From positions 124,001-188,000 of the forward strand of contig NZ_CAKMMP010000011.1 in assembly GCF_927798175.1 (NCBI RefSeq): a DNA stretch of 64,000 nucleotides. The letters are read 5' to 3'. Each line of letters starts with the position of its first letter. The stretch's first letter is position 1. The DNA comes from Paenibacillus sp. JJ-223. GTDB taxonomy: Bacteria; Bacillota; Bacilli; Paenibacillales; Paenibacillaceae. The position numbers and the translations under genes were made by a program. Below are positions 52,574 through 61,878 of this stretch, piece by piece. Below the pieces are notes generated by a model, which saw nothing but the letters and a program-made list of their open reading frames with translations, did not search any database and had not been told where the DNA came from.

Positions 52574-53617
52574 TCAAGCCGTTGTTCGTCGGTATGGCCC
52601 TTCCGGAGGACACGATGAAGGTTTGCCGAAATAGTATCCTTGAGCAAGCTCAATTCCGACAGATCGGCAATACTCGAATTCTTCGATTCGTTCAATGCCT
52701 TCGGCCAGCACCCGGCCGCCAAACCGCCGCGACATCTCGACAATATCGACGATTTTCCGCTGTCTGGTCTTGTCCATGTCGCAATGGTCGATCAAGCTGC
52801 GGTCAATCTTGACAAAATCCGGTTCCAGTCGATTCATCAGTTCGAGCGTCGAAAATCCCGCCCCCACATCATCCAGAGCTACCGAAATTCCGTGGGAACG
52901 ATAGGTATCAAAAATGTATTGAAGCATGGAAACATGCTGAACCTGTTCCGTCTCCACCATTTCAAACACAAAGTCTCTCGGATCAAGTTCAAGACGTTCA
53001 ATCGCATTGAACGTGTGGGTCAGGCAGGAAGCAGGGTGGTATATCGACGAGGGCAGGAAGTTGACAAAGCGTTTAACGCCGTGCGGCAAACATGCAGCGC
53101 TTGTCTCTATGGCCGTAGTACGTGCCTTCCGGTCAAGATACGATTGCAAACCAGTATACCGGGCCACCTCGAATAATTCGTAAGGATTGAATGGCTTACC
53201 ATTCTCGGCGGGACGAAGCAAAAACTCAAATCCGATAATCTGTTCGGAGGCATCCACGATGGGCTGCATATGACTGCTGAATTGGTTGCCCAAAATGATG
53301 GAGACCAACTCGGCATGCCGAATCCGGGATTCCAGCATTTGCGGGCGAATCCAACCGTCCGGGTCTGCTTGCATATGCAGCGGGGTCACTTGAACCTCGA
53401 CTGAAGCTTGCAGAGACAGGTCTGCCCTCTCCACTTTCCCTAACACGTTTCTAACCGCTTCCGTACTCGTATACTGCATCTGGATTAAATCGTTTGAATG
53501 CACAACCTTCATTGCCAATGCTTGAAGAGCCTCAAGCAAAACGGGGGATCTGGGACGCAGATACAAAATACCTTGTTCCTCAATCGGATGTATTGGACTG
53601 CAGCCGCTGCAATTCAT
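52574..53617 (-). CDS. EAL-domain c-di-GMP phosphodiesterase-like protein
   Basis: A 347-residue cytoplasmic protein. Residues 1-105 form an unassigned domain starting with a C-x-x-C pair (N-C-S-G-C). The EAL domain (about 107-340) has F-E-F-L-L-R in place of E-A-L-L-R, N-F-L-P in place of N-x-S, E-M-V-E-T-E, D-D-V-G-A-G-F, F-V-K-I-D and E-G-I-E. The main metal-binding acids and the Lys appear present, so hydrolysis of c-di-GMP is plausible, but the substitutions leave a sensor-only role possible. AAGGGGGG lies 6 bases before the ATG. Monocistronic. Confidence 0.88.
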   Translation of the reverse strand: MNCSGCSPIHPIEEQGILYLRPRSPVLLEALQALAMKVVHSNDLIQMQYTSTEAVRNVLGKVERADLSLQASVEVQVTPLHMQADPDGWIRPQMLESRIRHAELVSIILGNQFSSHMQPIVDASEQIIGFEFLLRPAENGKPFNPYELFEVARYTGLQSYLDRKARTTAIETSAACLPHGVKRFVNFLPSSIYHPASCLTHTFNAIERLELDPRDFVFEMVETEQVQHVSMLQYIFDTYRSHGISVALDDVGAGFSTLELMNRLEPDFVKIDRSLIDHCDMDKTRQRKIVDIVEMSRRFGGRVLAEGIERIEEFEYCRSVGIELAQGYYFGKPSSCPPEGPYRRTTA

Positions 53618-53800
53618 GTAAGCCCCCCTTGCCGTTGTTGGAGTTCAAAATCGTCATGTTGCATCCTTTCGTCGATGCGTTCGCTACGTCGGATTGGTCC
53701 ACAGAATGATATCCAAACTTTGTAAATATTATATCATGGGTCTTCTAAATTATCTCTATCGTTTTGATGACCTCGCATATGTTCATATTCGGAGCCGACG

Positions 53801-53834
53801 CAAAAAAGACGGGCAGTCTACGACTGCCCATCTT
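53801..53834 (-). terminator. Terminator of the 5'-nucleotidase gene
   Basis: AAGA-C-GGGCAGTC with GACTGCCC-A-TCTT, a 3-base loop, preceded on the plus strand by six A (the T-run of the leftward transcript). Confidence 0.85.
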
Positions 53835-53852
53835 CATCGAATGCTTTCCCGT

Positions 53853-56114
53853 TTATGAAGCAGGGATGACAAGCTTTTGCCCGACTTTCAGCGCATGTAC
53901 GTTCTTGATTTTGTTTGCTGTTGCAATTTTGCGCCAATCCACACCGTACTTCAAGCCGATGCGATACAGGTTGTCCCCTTTTTTCACGACATGGACCACT
54001 TTCCCGCTCGCAGGCTTCTCCGGCTCAGGCTTTGGTGTCGGCGTCGGAGCAGGTGCTGGAGCAGGTGTTGGCGTTGGGGCTGGCCCGGCTGTTTCGTTAC
54101 CTGGTGTCGAAGGCGCCGCTCCTGTCAGTTTCAACCCGTATTCAGCAAAACCGTCCTCGTTAGTACCAATGAAGGACATGGCCGGGTTGGCATCAACCAA
54201 TGCTTGTGCATCCGGGGAAGAAGCAAATACGACTTCAAGATCGCCAGCTGCTGCAGCCGCTGCATTTGCAGCAGGTTTGATCGGAGCAAGCGACCAGTTG
54301 CCGTCCGCCGTAGGGTTAATCGTTTTGTTCTCGCGGATGTAATCGATGATGACTTGGCGGTTCTCGTCCGGGGCAGCCAGCACGATGCGTTTGCCGTCCG
54401 GATTCGCAAGCTTGGACGAAGAGGCGCGGTAGTTGTTGGTAGCCACGATGAACTTCTGGTCAGGATCCACCGGCTTGCCGTTGAAGCTCAGGTCTTTGAT
54501 CCGGCTCGCGGATGCGTTGATTACCGTTGCCTTGCTATCGTATTTTGCAGGCTGCGTCACGTCGATCTGATAGGTTACACCGTCAATCACGTCAAAGTTG
54601 TATGTCGGGAAGTCCATGTTGATCAGCTGCTGCTGTCCGCCTTTGGACGGATCGATCTGGTTGAACTGTCCTGCCGACCACTCCAACCATTCTTTCAGCT
54701 CGGCGCCGTTGATCAATACGGCATGTACCGTATTTGGATATACGTACAGATCAGCCACATTTTTGATGGCGATGGTGCCCGCAGGAATGTTGGTATAATA
54801 AGCCGGGCCTGAACGTCCACCTGCCTTGAATGGCGCTCCTGCGGACAGAACCGGAATATCCTCGTAGTCCGTTCCTTGCAGATGTTTCTCCACATACCAT
54901 TTCTGAGCATTCGTTACGATCTGGATGGAAGGATCGTCCTGCACCAGAGCAAAGTAACTGTTGATGGGAGCCGTTGTTTCGCCGACCGGGCCGCGAATAT
55001 ATTCAAGTGTGCCCTCATGCTCGTCATGGATGGCATCCAGAATTTTTTCGTCCGCTTCCACCAGCGGTTTTTTGTTCGCCGCATCATAAATCGGACGTGC
55101 CTCGGTTGCGGAATCTACGACTTTCCATTTGCCGTCGACTTGTTCCAGATCCAAATCGATGATCCCGAGATGGTCGCCCCAGAATCCCGGCTCAACGGAT
55201 GGCACGCCATTAATGGTGCCTTTATCGAGATCCACCCCTTTTTTGCCGGCAAAATCGGCGCTCGGGAATACTTTATGGGCATGTCCGAACAGAATGGCAT
55301 TAATGCCTTCCACCTGGCTCAGGTACAGCACCGAGTTCTCCATCAGATCGGTTTGGGGAATATCCTCGAATCCGGAGTGCGGAATGGCAACGATAATGTC
55401 CGCACCCTTCGCCTTCATTTCGGGAATGAATTTTTTGGCCGTAGCCACGATATCCTTGGCAATCACTTTGCCTTCGAGATTTGCGCTGTCCCACTGCATG
55501 ACCTGTGGCGGCACGAACCCGATCACGCCTACCTTGATCGTATGCTCTTTGCCGTTCTCATCGGTCACCTTCTTGTCCAAAATCTGATAAGGGGTGAAAT
55601 AGTTTTTGTCGTTCGTCTCGTCATCGTCGCCGTCATCAACGTATACGTTGGCATTGATATAAGGGAAATTGGCTCCCTCCAGCGTCATGTCGAGATAGTC
55701 GAGTCCATAGTTGAATTCATGGTTTCCGATGTTGCCCGCATCGTAGTCGAGCAGGTTCATCGCCTTGTATACTGGATGGGTTTCCCCTTGTTTGAGCGGA
55801 TCGATTTTGGCGACGTAATCGCCAAGCGGATTGCCTTGAATCAAATCGCCGTTGTCGAACAACAGGCTGTTTTTGGCCTCGTCGCGCGCTTTTTTGATCA
55901 ATGTTGCCGTTTTGGCCAATCCGTACTGGTCTGTCTCTTTATCAGAGTAGTAGTCATAGTTCGCCAAGTTGACGTGAATGTCCGTCGTCTCCATGATGCG
56001 CAGTTTGACTTTGGCCGCATCGGCAGCCGATACGGGCACCGGAAATACCGCAAGCACGTTTAATGCAACAAAAGCGGCAGTCAGGCTCGATAACACTTTT
56101 TTGTTCCTTTTCAA
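53853..56114 (-). CDS. Secreted 2',3'-cyclic phosphodiesterase/5'-nucleotidase with LysM
   Basis: A 753-residue secreted enzyme. The signal peptide (cleavage at V-S-A-A-D, about residue 30) is followed by a calcineurin-like phosphoesterase domain with ligands in T-T-D-I-H, F-D-N-G-D-L-I-Q-G, G-N-H-E-F and G-H-A-H, then a 5'-nucleotidase C-terminal domain (about 360-640, G-A-P-F-K-A-G-G-R-S-G). A Pro/Ala/Thr linker (about 670-700) leads to one LysM domain at 706-753 (V-V-K-K-G-D-N-L-Y-R-I). It should release phosphate and nucleosides from extracellular nucleotides while bound to peptidoglycan. It resembles YfkN but lacks its second half and sorting signal. Confidence 0.93.
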   Translation of the reverse strand: MKRNKKVLSSLTAAFVALNVLAVFPVPVSAADAAKVKLRIMETTDIHVNLANYDYYSDKETDQYGLAKTATLIKKARDEAKNSLLFDNGDLIQGNPLGDYVAKIDPLKQGETHPVYKAMNLLDYDAGNIGNHEFNYGLDYLDMTLEGANFPYINANVYVDDGDDDETNDKNYFTPYQILDKKVTDENGKEHTIKVGVIGFVPPQVMQWDSANLEGKVIAKDIVATAKKFIPEMKAKGADIIVAIPHSGFEDIPQTDLMENSVLYLSQVEGINAILFGHAHKVFPSADFAGKKGVDLDKGTINGVPSVEPGFWGDHLGIIDLDLEQVDGKWKVVDSATEARPIYDAANKKPLVEADEKILDAIHDEHEGTLEYIRGPVGETTAPINSYFALVQDDPSIQIVTNAQKWYVEKHLQGTDYEDIPVLSAGAPFKAGGRSGPAYYTNIPAGTIAIKNVADLYVYPNTVHAVLINGAELKEWLEWSAGQFNQIDPSKGGQQQLINMDFPTYNFDVIDGVTYQIDVTQPAKYDSKATVINASASRIKDLSFNGKPVDPDQKFIVATNNYRASSSKLANPDGKRIVLAAPDENRQVIIDYIRENKTINPTADGNWSLAPIKPAANAAAAAAGDLEVVFASSPDAQALVDANPAMSFIGTNEDGFAEYGLKLTGAAPSTPGNETAGPAPTPTPAPAPAPTPTPKPEPEKPASGKVVHVVKKGDNLYRIGLKYGVDWRKIATANKIKNVHALKVGQKLVIPAS

Positions 56115-56566
56115 AATAACCCCTCCCGGTTATGTACATTGAATCAAACCTTCGTTTAATGGGCAAACGAACAGACGCCAAAAGGACAGAATTCATGGCT
56201 GTGGGATGCTTTGCTTCCTGGGGCACTGCAATTCGTGATTCAGGTCAGCTAAACTCACATGAATATCTGCTCATATCTGAAGTGCGACGTTTACATTCCA
56301 AATCATAACGCAATGCGATGCGGTTGAAAAGCATTATTTTTTACTTTATCCGCACATATCCTCGGAAGTTTACATAATCATGCGTGTTTTCGACATTATA
56401 CGTCATTACTCTACCTAAAATTAGTTTACATTACACGTAAAATACGTACATTACATTTACTTCACATCGATTCATGCCCTTCCCCAAAAATTGCATAAAC
56501 AAAACATAAAAAAGCCGCAAAGTCCGAGACCTCACGGCTGTCTTGCCTGGCAGGCATATGTTCTGA
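56115..56566. other. AT-rich gap upstream of the 5'-nucleotidase gene
   Basis: 452 bases with no gene. The part 56420-56466 has repeated TTTACA, TTACAC, TTACAT and TTCACA words on the plus strand, without steady spacing and in the wrong orientation for PhoP control of the leftward gene. A minus-strand TATAAT is at about 56396. The terminator of the next gene is at its right end. Confidence 0.45.
56510..56539 (-). terminator. Terminator of the pyridoxamine-oxidase-like gene
   Basis: On the minus strand AGCCG/CGGCT (56535-56539 and 56513-56517) enclose a second AGGTC/GACTT stem with a TCG loop, followed by TTTTTT. Confidence 0.7.
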
Positions 56567-56983
56567 TTATTGCTCCCAGACTTGATGTTCATGATCCTTG
56601 CCTGTGTATTCGATGCGCTGCGGCGTAATATCCAGCACCACGTAATTCGGATCATCCGGTCCGTCGAACCAGGCCTTCAGCTCATCGTTCCAAATCTCCT
56701 GACGGAGCTGTTCGTTTTTGGTAACCTCGCAAGTGCCTTCGATCTCGACCACTTCTTTGGTACCGCCCGTTTCATAGCCCAGCAGCAAGCTGACATTTGG
56801 ATTGTTCTCAAGCTCTTCTACCTTATGGGTACGGCGATTCGTAGCCAGATGGATGTTCAACCCATCATTAAACAGTGCCATGTATCTCGCTTTCGGTTTT
56901 CCGTTCTCCACGGTGGAAAAACTGCAATACGGATTGTTTTCCAAAGCGCCTATGATCTGCTGCTCCAATTCGTTTCGGTTCAT
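56567..56983 (-). CDS. Pyridoxamine 5'-phosphate oxidase-like FMN protein (GSP26 type)
   Basis: A 138-residue protein of the split-barrel FMN-binding fold: P-Y-C-S-F-S-T-V-E-N-G-K-P-K-A-R-Y near the start, H-L-A-T-N-R-R-T-H-K-V-E-E-L in the middle and V-V-L-D-I-T-P-Q-R-I-E-Y at the end, as in general stress protein 26. It probably binds flavin and serves in stress. The ATG at 56983 is chosen over 56989 because GGGAG is then 7 bases upstream. Monocistronic. Confidence 0.88.
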   Translation of the reverse strand: MNRNELEQQIIGALENNPYCSFSTVENGKPKARYMALFNDGLNIHLATNRRTHKVEELENNPNVSLLLGYETGGTKEVVEIEGTCEVTKNEQLRQEIWNDELKAWFDGPDDPNYVVLDITPQRIEYTGKDHEHQVWEQ

Positions 56984-57072
56984 GATCATGCTCCCTTCCG
57001 GATGGTGTATATGATGGAACTCTCACATACTTATAGTGTACCCATCTCACCGGGAGCGAATCCGCTGCAGGT

Positions 57073-57537
57073 TTAGTTCAAATCGCCCAAATAAATACGT
57101 GCCTGCTCAGGGCGTAAAAGCATTTCGCCGATCGTTTTCGGATACAGTCTTACTTGTGGCAAGTCCTCAAGGGGTATCCATTCTACCGCCACTTGGTGAT
57201 CATCCGGATTGGAACCCGCAAATTCGCTTGCTTCCGGGTCGTTCAGATGACATTTGAAATAAAATTCGACTTGATGTACGTCCTCGTCCCACTCGGCAAA
57301 TTCGTGGTTTTTGCCGATGTACTCGCGAATATGCAGCAATTCCCCTACCGTCACGGCCTGGCCAATTTCCTCCAAGCATTCCCGTGCAACGGCATCCTTC
57401 AGTTCTTCTCCCTTTTCCTGCCCGCCACCGGGGAAAACATATGCCGTTCCGTATTGGTCCTCCAGTTTAATAACCAGAAGCCGCCCGTTCTGTATGATGA
57501 CCGCTTTGGCCGAATTGCGTATCGGTTTCATTTCCAT
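57073..57537 (-). CDS. Nudix hydrolase
   Basis: A 154-residue hydrolase with the complete Nudix box at about residues 38-60 (G-G-G-Q-E-K-G-E-E-L, then R-E-C-L-E-E-I-G). It removes nucleoside diphosphate-linked groups; the substrate is unknown. GGAGGG lies 4-5 bases before the ATG. It lies 33 bases downstream of pxpA on the same strand and may be its read-through partner. Confidence 0.93.
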   Translation of the reverse strand: MEMKPIRNSAKAVIIQNGRLLVIKLEDQYGTAYVFPGGGQEKGEELKDAVARECLEEIGQAVTVGELLHIREYIGKNHEFAEWDEDVHQVEFYFKCHLNDPEASEFAGSNPDDHQVAVEWIPLEDLPQVRLYPKTIGEMLLRPEQARIYLGDLN

Positions 57538-57569
57538 GTTTCCCTCCTTTGTACTTCTTGTGATCTTTG

Positions 57570-58331
57570 TTAGTGTTTCATGGCTGTCAAAGTGACCCCT
57601 TCGGCTTCAAGAAGATTTCGGATATCCTTGGCAAAAGCAAGAGCCTGCTGGCCGTCGCCATGGATGCAAATCGTTTGCGCTTTGATCGGCACAACCGTCC
57701 CGTCCACTGCCAGTACGCTGCCTTCAGTCACCATGCGCAGCACCTGTGCCAAAGCCTCGTCCGACCGATGAATGACCGCTCCGGGCAGCTGCCGCGATCT
57801 CAGCGTTCCGTCCGCCTCGTAGGTTCGGTCCGCGAACACCTCGCTAACGCTGCGCACGCCGATCCGATCCGCAGCCTCGATCAACGCGCTGCCGGCCAGG
57901 CCGTACAAATACAGTTCCGGCTGCACGCGATATACCGCCTCGGCTACGGCTTCCGCCAATGTAACGTCCGCAGCGGCCATATTGTACAAAGCACCATGCG
58001 GCTTGACGTGATGCATGCGACCGCCCCGGGCGCGGACGAAAGCATCCAGCGCGCCGATCTGATAGACCATCATGTCGTACGTCTCCTGCGGCGTAACGTC
58101 CATCCGCCTGCGGCCAAAACCTTGAAGATCCGGGAGACCCGGATGGGCCCCGATCGCGACCTGATGCTCCAATGCCAGCTCTACGGTGCTTCGCATCGTT
58201 GCCGGATCGCCGGCATGAAAACCGCAAGCAATGTTGGCCGAGGTAATCCAAGGCAGGATGTGTTTATCCGATTCCATCCGATAAATGCCGTAGCTTTCGC
58301 CAAGATCGCAGTTGATGTCGACTGCACTCAT
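57570..58331 (-). CDS. pxpA: 5-oxoprolinase subunit A
   Basis: A 253-residue protein of the LamB/YcsF family, beginning with the signature D-I-N-C-D-L-G-E-S-Y-G, followed by N-I-A-C-G-F-H-A-G-D and G-A-H-P-G-L-P-D. With PxpB and PxpC it forms the ATP-dependent 5-oxoprolinase that opens pyroglutamate to glutamate. It overlaps pxpC by 4 bases and is third in the operon. Confidence 0.95.
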   Translation of the reverse strand: MSAVDINCDLGESYGIYRMESDKHILPWITSANIACGFHAGDPATMRSTVELALEHQVAIGAHPGLPDLQGFGRRRMDVTPQETYDMMVYQIGALDAFVRARGGRMHHVKPHGALYNMAAADVTLAEAVAEAVYRVQPELYLYGLAGSALIEAADRIGVRSVSEVFADRTYEADGTLRSRQLPGAVIHRSDEALAQVLRMVTEGSVLAVDGTVVPIKAQTICIHGDGQQALAFAKDIRNLLEAEGVTLTAMKH

Positions 58332-59356
58332 CGTTCATTCCCCATTTCGCTCATTTTTCGCCGTATCCACATTTCCGCTTGCCGCATGCTTTTCTCCTGA
58401 TGCAGAAGCAGCTGCTGCGCTTCCTCGTGGGATACCCTTGCAAAGGCAACCCGGTTACCGGGCCTCGCCTGTGCCAACAGCGGCAGGTCTACACGAGCGA
58501 TCTGGGCGATGACGGGATAACCGCCAACCGTCTGATGATCGGCCATCAGCACGATCGGCTGGCCATCCGGGGGTACCTGAACCGTGCCGTACGCGACGGC
58601 TTCGGATAAGCGATCCGCCTTCCGGGCAAGCTCCAGCGCCGCTCCTTTAAGGCGATATCCCATCCGATCCGATTCCGAGGTGACCATGTACCGATCCCGA
58701 TAGAACTGATGCAAGCTTTCCTCCGTGAATTCCCCATGATCTTTGCCAGGCATAACCCGCAGAACAGGATCGGTGCGATAGCCAGGAATTTCATACTCGG
58801 AGAGGCGCCACGAAGGGGCGGCCATGCCTTCCCCCTGCTCTTTGGCGCGTTTAGCCATAACATGCAACAAGGCATGAGCTGCCCCGCTCCCCTCTCTCGT
58901 GAACAGCCTGTCGCCTGCACGCAATGGGCGTCCATCCAGACCGCCGAAGCCTGTCTTGAGATCGGTGCTGCGGCTGCCCATCGTCCGTGGGACTTCCACG
59001 CCGCCAGCAAAAGCGATGTAACCGCGCATGCCCAAGCGGCAGCTCCCGATTCGCAGCACGCTGTCCTGCCGGATCACAACCGGACGCCAGAGAGGCACCG
59101 GCTTTCCGTCTACCATGGCGGACATGTCGGCACCGCACAACGCAATGAGCCGGGTTTCCCGAAACCGGAGCTCTGGACCGCTAAGCGTCATTTCCAGCAC
59201 GGCAGCCTCACGCGGGTTGCCTACAAGCATGTTCGCTGTCCGGGCAGCAAAGGTATCCATCACCCCACCTGACGGAACGCCATACTTTCGATAACCGGTT
59301 CGCCCCTCATCCTGAATGATGGAGAGCATTCCTGGACGAATGACCTCGATGCTCAT
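58328..59356 (-). CDS. pxpC: 5-oxoprolinase subunit C (KipA family)
   Basis: A 342-residue protein of the biotin-dependent carboxyltransferase-like (KipA/YcsJ) family: G-M-L-S-I-I-Q-D-E-G-R-T-G-Y near the start, N-P-R-E-A-A-V-L-E-M-T-L-S-G-P, T-S-E-S-D-R-M-G-Y-R-L, and V-P-P-D-G-Q-P-I-V-L-M-A-D-H-Q-T-V-G-G-Y. It overlaps both neighbours by 4 bases, so all three subunits are translationally coupled. Confidence 0.95.
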   Translation of the reverse strand: MSIEVIRPGMLSIIQDEGRTGYRKYGVPSGGVMDTFAARTANMLVGNPREAAVLEMTLSGPELRFRETRLIALCGADMSAMVDGKPVPLWRPVVIRQDSVLRIGSCRLGMRGYIAFAGGVEVPRTMGSRSTDLKTGFGGLDGRPLRAGDRLFTREGSGAAHALLHVMAKRAKEQGEGMAAPSWRLSEYEIPGYRTDPVLRVMPGKDHGEFTEESLHQFYRDRYMVTSESDRMGYRLKGAALELARKADRLSEAVAYGTVQVPPDGQPIVLMADHQTVGGYPVIAQIARVDLPLLAQARPGNRVAFARVSHEEAQQLLLHQEKSMRQAEMWIRRKMSEMGNER

Positions 59357-60117
59357 GGACAGCCCTCCTTCAGAGAAAGGTATTCCTCAAGCGTAATCGG
59401 TTGAAAACGGACCCTGTCCCCTGCTGCAAGCAAGCTGGGCGGGGATTGATCAGGCGCAAACAAGGCAAGCGGCGTCCTGCCGATACACTGCCATCCGCCG
59501 GGCGTGGCCACGGGATAGATGCCCGTTTGACTGCCGCCGATGCCCACCGTCCCGGCCTCGACGCGAAGTCTTGGCGTCGCCCGTCTCGGTGTGGCGATCC
59601 GCTCGGACAAGCCGCCCAGGTATGGGAAACCCGGTGCAAAACCGATCATGTGCACCAAATATTCCGCCGCCGAATGGATCGAAACAACCTCATCGGCATC
59701 AAGCCCGTTCACGCTCGCGACGTGCTGCAAATCAGGACCCAGCTCCCCGCCATAACAGACGGGAATCGTCACGATTCGAGACGGCGGCGCCGCATCTTGG
59801 TTCTCCGATAAGCCCGATAACTGCTCCAACAACCAGCCGCAGATGGCCTCATAGGGCAGCATCGCCGTCCCCTCCAACAGCTGCGCTGACGCCGCAACCT
59901 TTACGGGATCAAAGAACAAAGTGACTGCATTAAAAGACGGAACAACGTCAACGATTCCCATGATTCCCATGACATCCTGTGACTCCAGCAAGGCACACAC
60001 AGACATCACCCGATGGTGGACTTCTTCGGAAATGATATCCCCGCAGCGAATCACGACGCCGGATTCGCCAAGCGGAGATAAGGTTTCCTTCGTCCATATG
60101 TACGACCGATCAGCCAT
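59353..60117 (-). CDS. pxpB: 5-oxoprolinase subunit B (KipI family)
   Basis: A 254-residue protein with the KipI signature H-M-I-G-F-A-P-G-F-P-Y-L-G-G-L followed by P-R-R-A-T-P-R, and G-I-G-G-S-Q-T-G-I-Y-P. It is the first gene of the pxpB-pxpC-pxpA operon. GGAGGG lies before the ATG. In B. subtilis the KipI protein was also described as an inhibitor of the sporulation kinase KinA; which role dominates here cannot be told. Confidence 0.94.
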   Translation of the reverse strand: MADRSYIWTKETLSPLGESGVVIRCGDIISEEVHHRVMSVCALLESQDVMGIMGIVDVVPSFNAVTLFFDPVKVAASAQLLEGTAMLPYEAICGWLLEQLSGLSENQDAAPPSRIVTIPVCYGGELGPDLQHVASVNGLDADEVVSIHSAAEYLVHMIGFAPGFPYLGGLSERIATPRRATPRLRVEAGTVGIGGSQTGIYPVATPGGWQCIGRTPLALFAPDQSPPSLLAAGDRVRFQPITLEEYLSLKEGCP

Positions 60118-60183
60118 GCGAGCCCTCCTTCACCCACTCCTCAACAGTTCCCATTGTCCTCTCAGTGCGACTGCATCCGTAGA

Positions 60184-60774
60184 TTATTCGTCCTTGGACG
60201 GGACCAGGTGCGCGCTGCAATTGTACAGCTCGCATTGCCAACCTCTTTGCCCCGTCATGATTCGGGTAATCGAAGTGTTGGACAGTTTGGCGCTAACATC
60301 CAGATCGGGCACGAGACCGCGCAGCGTATTGCGTAAAATCGCTCCATGGCTAACGACCAATACCTTCCCGTCCGGATGCTCGCGCGATATTTCCTCCAAC
60401 ACTTCGGAGCCTCTTGCCGTCCCGGCCTCGGGTGCTTCTTTGCCCAAATCCAGGGTGCTCCAATCCGCTCCCCACTTTGCAACGCGCTCTTCCTCCGTCG
60501 TGCCTTCCACCTGTCCGCCGCCCATTTCGCGCAGCCGCGCGTCCAAATGAATCTCCTGAATGCCCAGGCGCTCCGCAATGATTCGGGCCGTCTCACTGGC
60601 GCGCTTCAGGTCGCTGGCATAGATGGCATCCCAATGTTCTCCGCTAAGCCGCTCGGCGAGCAATTTCGCCTGCTCTCTTCCTTCATCGTCAAGCAGGTTG
60701 TCCGTCTGGCCCTGAGAACGTTTCTCCTTGTTCCATGCCGTGCTTCCGTGGCGAATCAATGCAAAATGTGTCAT
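60184..60774 (-). CDS. Histidine phosphatase family protein
   Basis: A 196-residue phosphatase of the phosphoglycerate-mutase-like superfamily. Catalytic R-H-G is at residues 8-10 (L-I-R-H-G-S-T-A-W-N), the acid is the Glu in G-G-Q-V-E-G and the second His is in V-V-S-H-G-A-I-L-R. The substrate is not clear; PhoE, CobC and GpmB-like enzymes share the pattern. It is read leftward after a small gap from the DinB-like gene. Confidence 0.92.
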   Translation of the reverse strand: MTHFALIRHGSTAWNKEKRSQGQTDNLLDDEGREQAKLLAERLSGEHWDAIYASDLKRASETARIIAERLGIQEIHLDARLREMGGGQVEGTTEEERVAKWGADWSTLDLGKEAPEAGTARGSEVLEEISREHPDGKVLVVSHGAILRNTLRGLVPDLDVSAKLSNTSITRIMTGQRGWQCELYNCSAHLVPSKDE

Positions 60775-60854
60775 CCCTTTTCCTTCCTTTCTGTTCCCAC
60801 CCGAAACGGATGGATGATCATCTTCAGATGTTATTGACGAATCACAGCCCCAAG

Positions 60855-61418
60855 CTATAGCTCATCCTCGGTGAAATGCCGTCGCGCCTTTGGTTTGGCG
60901 AATTTGCCGCCATTATAATCGGCAGAAGCGTTTCTAGGGATGGACAGGCTGTCCCAAGGCGTCTCCTTGATCATTTTGGCAGCATAGACTATTTGCCCGA
61001 CATGATAGGGATAATGCGCGAGTTGACGGATAATGGCCTCCATGACGGTATGACCTTCATTGCGAATATATATGATGCGTTCCAAATCCTCGGCCGCAAA
61101 GGCACGAAGCGCGGACAAAAGGCACTGCCACCCTTCCTCCCATTTGTCCATCAGCTCTTCGCGCGTGGATATGTCGTTGACGAACTCGGCGTCGCGCTCG
61201 CGCCATGGCTTTTCGCCATCGGAATTCAGCACGTCTGTCCAGCGGGACAGCATGTTTCCCCATAGATGCTTCACAATGACTCCGATGCTGTTCGTATCCT
61301 CATGCCACGACTGAAAGAGCTGTTCTGTCTCCAATTGGGCCATCGCTTTTTCGCCGAGCTGTTTATAATACAAAAACTGTTTTTCCGCCGTCTCCAGAAA
61401 CATTCGGTTCGTATCCAC
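60855..61418 (-). CDS. DinB-like protein (DUF1572)
   Basis: A 187-residue helical-bundle protein with the DUF1572/DinB layout. The probable metal histidines are in I-V-K-H-L-W-G near residue 50 and in Q-L-A-H-Y-P-Y-H-V-G near 137-141. DinB-fold proteins include thiol-dependent transferases and damage-induced proteins; nothing in the sequence narrows this one. Moderately sure of the family, not of the function. Confidence 0.88.
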   Translation of the reverse strand: MDTNRMFLETAEKQFLYYKQLGEKAMAQLETEQLFQSWHEDTNSIGVIVKHLWGNMLSRWTDVLNSDGEKPWRERDAEFVNDISTREELMDKWEEGWQCLLSALRAFAAEDLERIIYIRNEGHTVMEAIIRQLAHYPYHVGQIVYAAKMIKETPWDSLSIPRNASADYNGGKFAKPKARRHFTEDEL

Positions 61419-61483
61419 GCCCGCCGCACCCTCTCCATGTTTTCGTCAAATCAGGCCATCATCATCTATTCTTTATCTTCCAA

Positions 61484-61819
61484 TTATTCCGATACAGGAA
61501 ATGCAAACGTCCCGTCTTCGTTCGGACCGAACGGAATCACTTTCTGCACGGCATCCAGGTTCAGCTCCCCGTATATATGCGGGAACAGTTCATTCAAATC
61601 GTATAGGTCCTCATAAACCAATTCCGGCTTCAATGCTTTTTCGTCAATGCCCAGCAGCACCAGATCGGTACGCCCGGCATAATACTGCGATGCCACCCAC
61701 GGAATCTGTTCTTTGGTGGAGCAATGGATAAACCCCTCTTTTTGCAAGCTTTCCGGTGCGTACACTTCTGCTTTCGACACCTCTTCCCACGCTGCGCGGG
61801 AAATAATGCTGTATATCAT
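61484..61819 (-). CDS. DUF952 family protein
   Basis: A 111-residue small protein matching DUF952, with E-G-F-I-H-C-S-T and P-H-I-Y-G-E-L-N-L-D-A-V. The family has a compact alpha/beta fold and no established activity. The ATG at 61819 has GGGGGGAGGG 6 bases upstream, a very strong site. It lies among other small genes on the same strand. Confidence 0.9.
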   Translation of the reverse strand: MIYSIISRAAWEEVSKAEVYAPESLQKEGFIHCSTKEQIPWVASQYYAGRTDLVLLGIDEKALKPELVYEDLYDLNELFPHIYGELNLDAVQKVIPFGPNEDGTFAFPVSE

Positions 61820-61878
61820 ACTTGACCCTCCCCCCATGATTCGAAAATCGTTCGATGTCTTGCATCCGCTTTCGAATA

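Noticed and set aside
54876..56063. Plus-strand open frame of 395 codons
   Set aside because: Antisense to the 5'-nucleotidase, no start signal.
56425..56466. TTTACA/TTACAT words as PHO boxes for the 5'-nucleotidase
   Set aside because: They read in the opposite direction to the gene and lack regular 5-base spacing.
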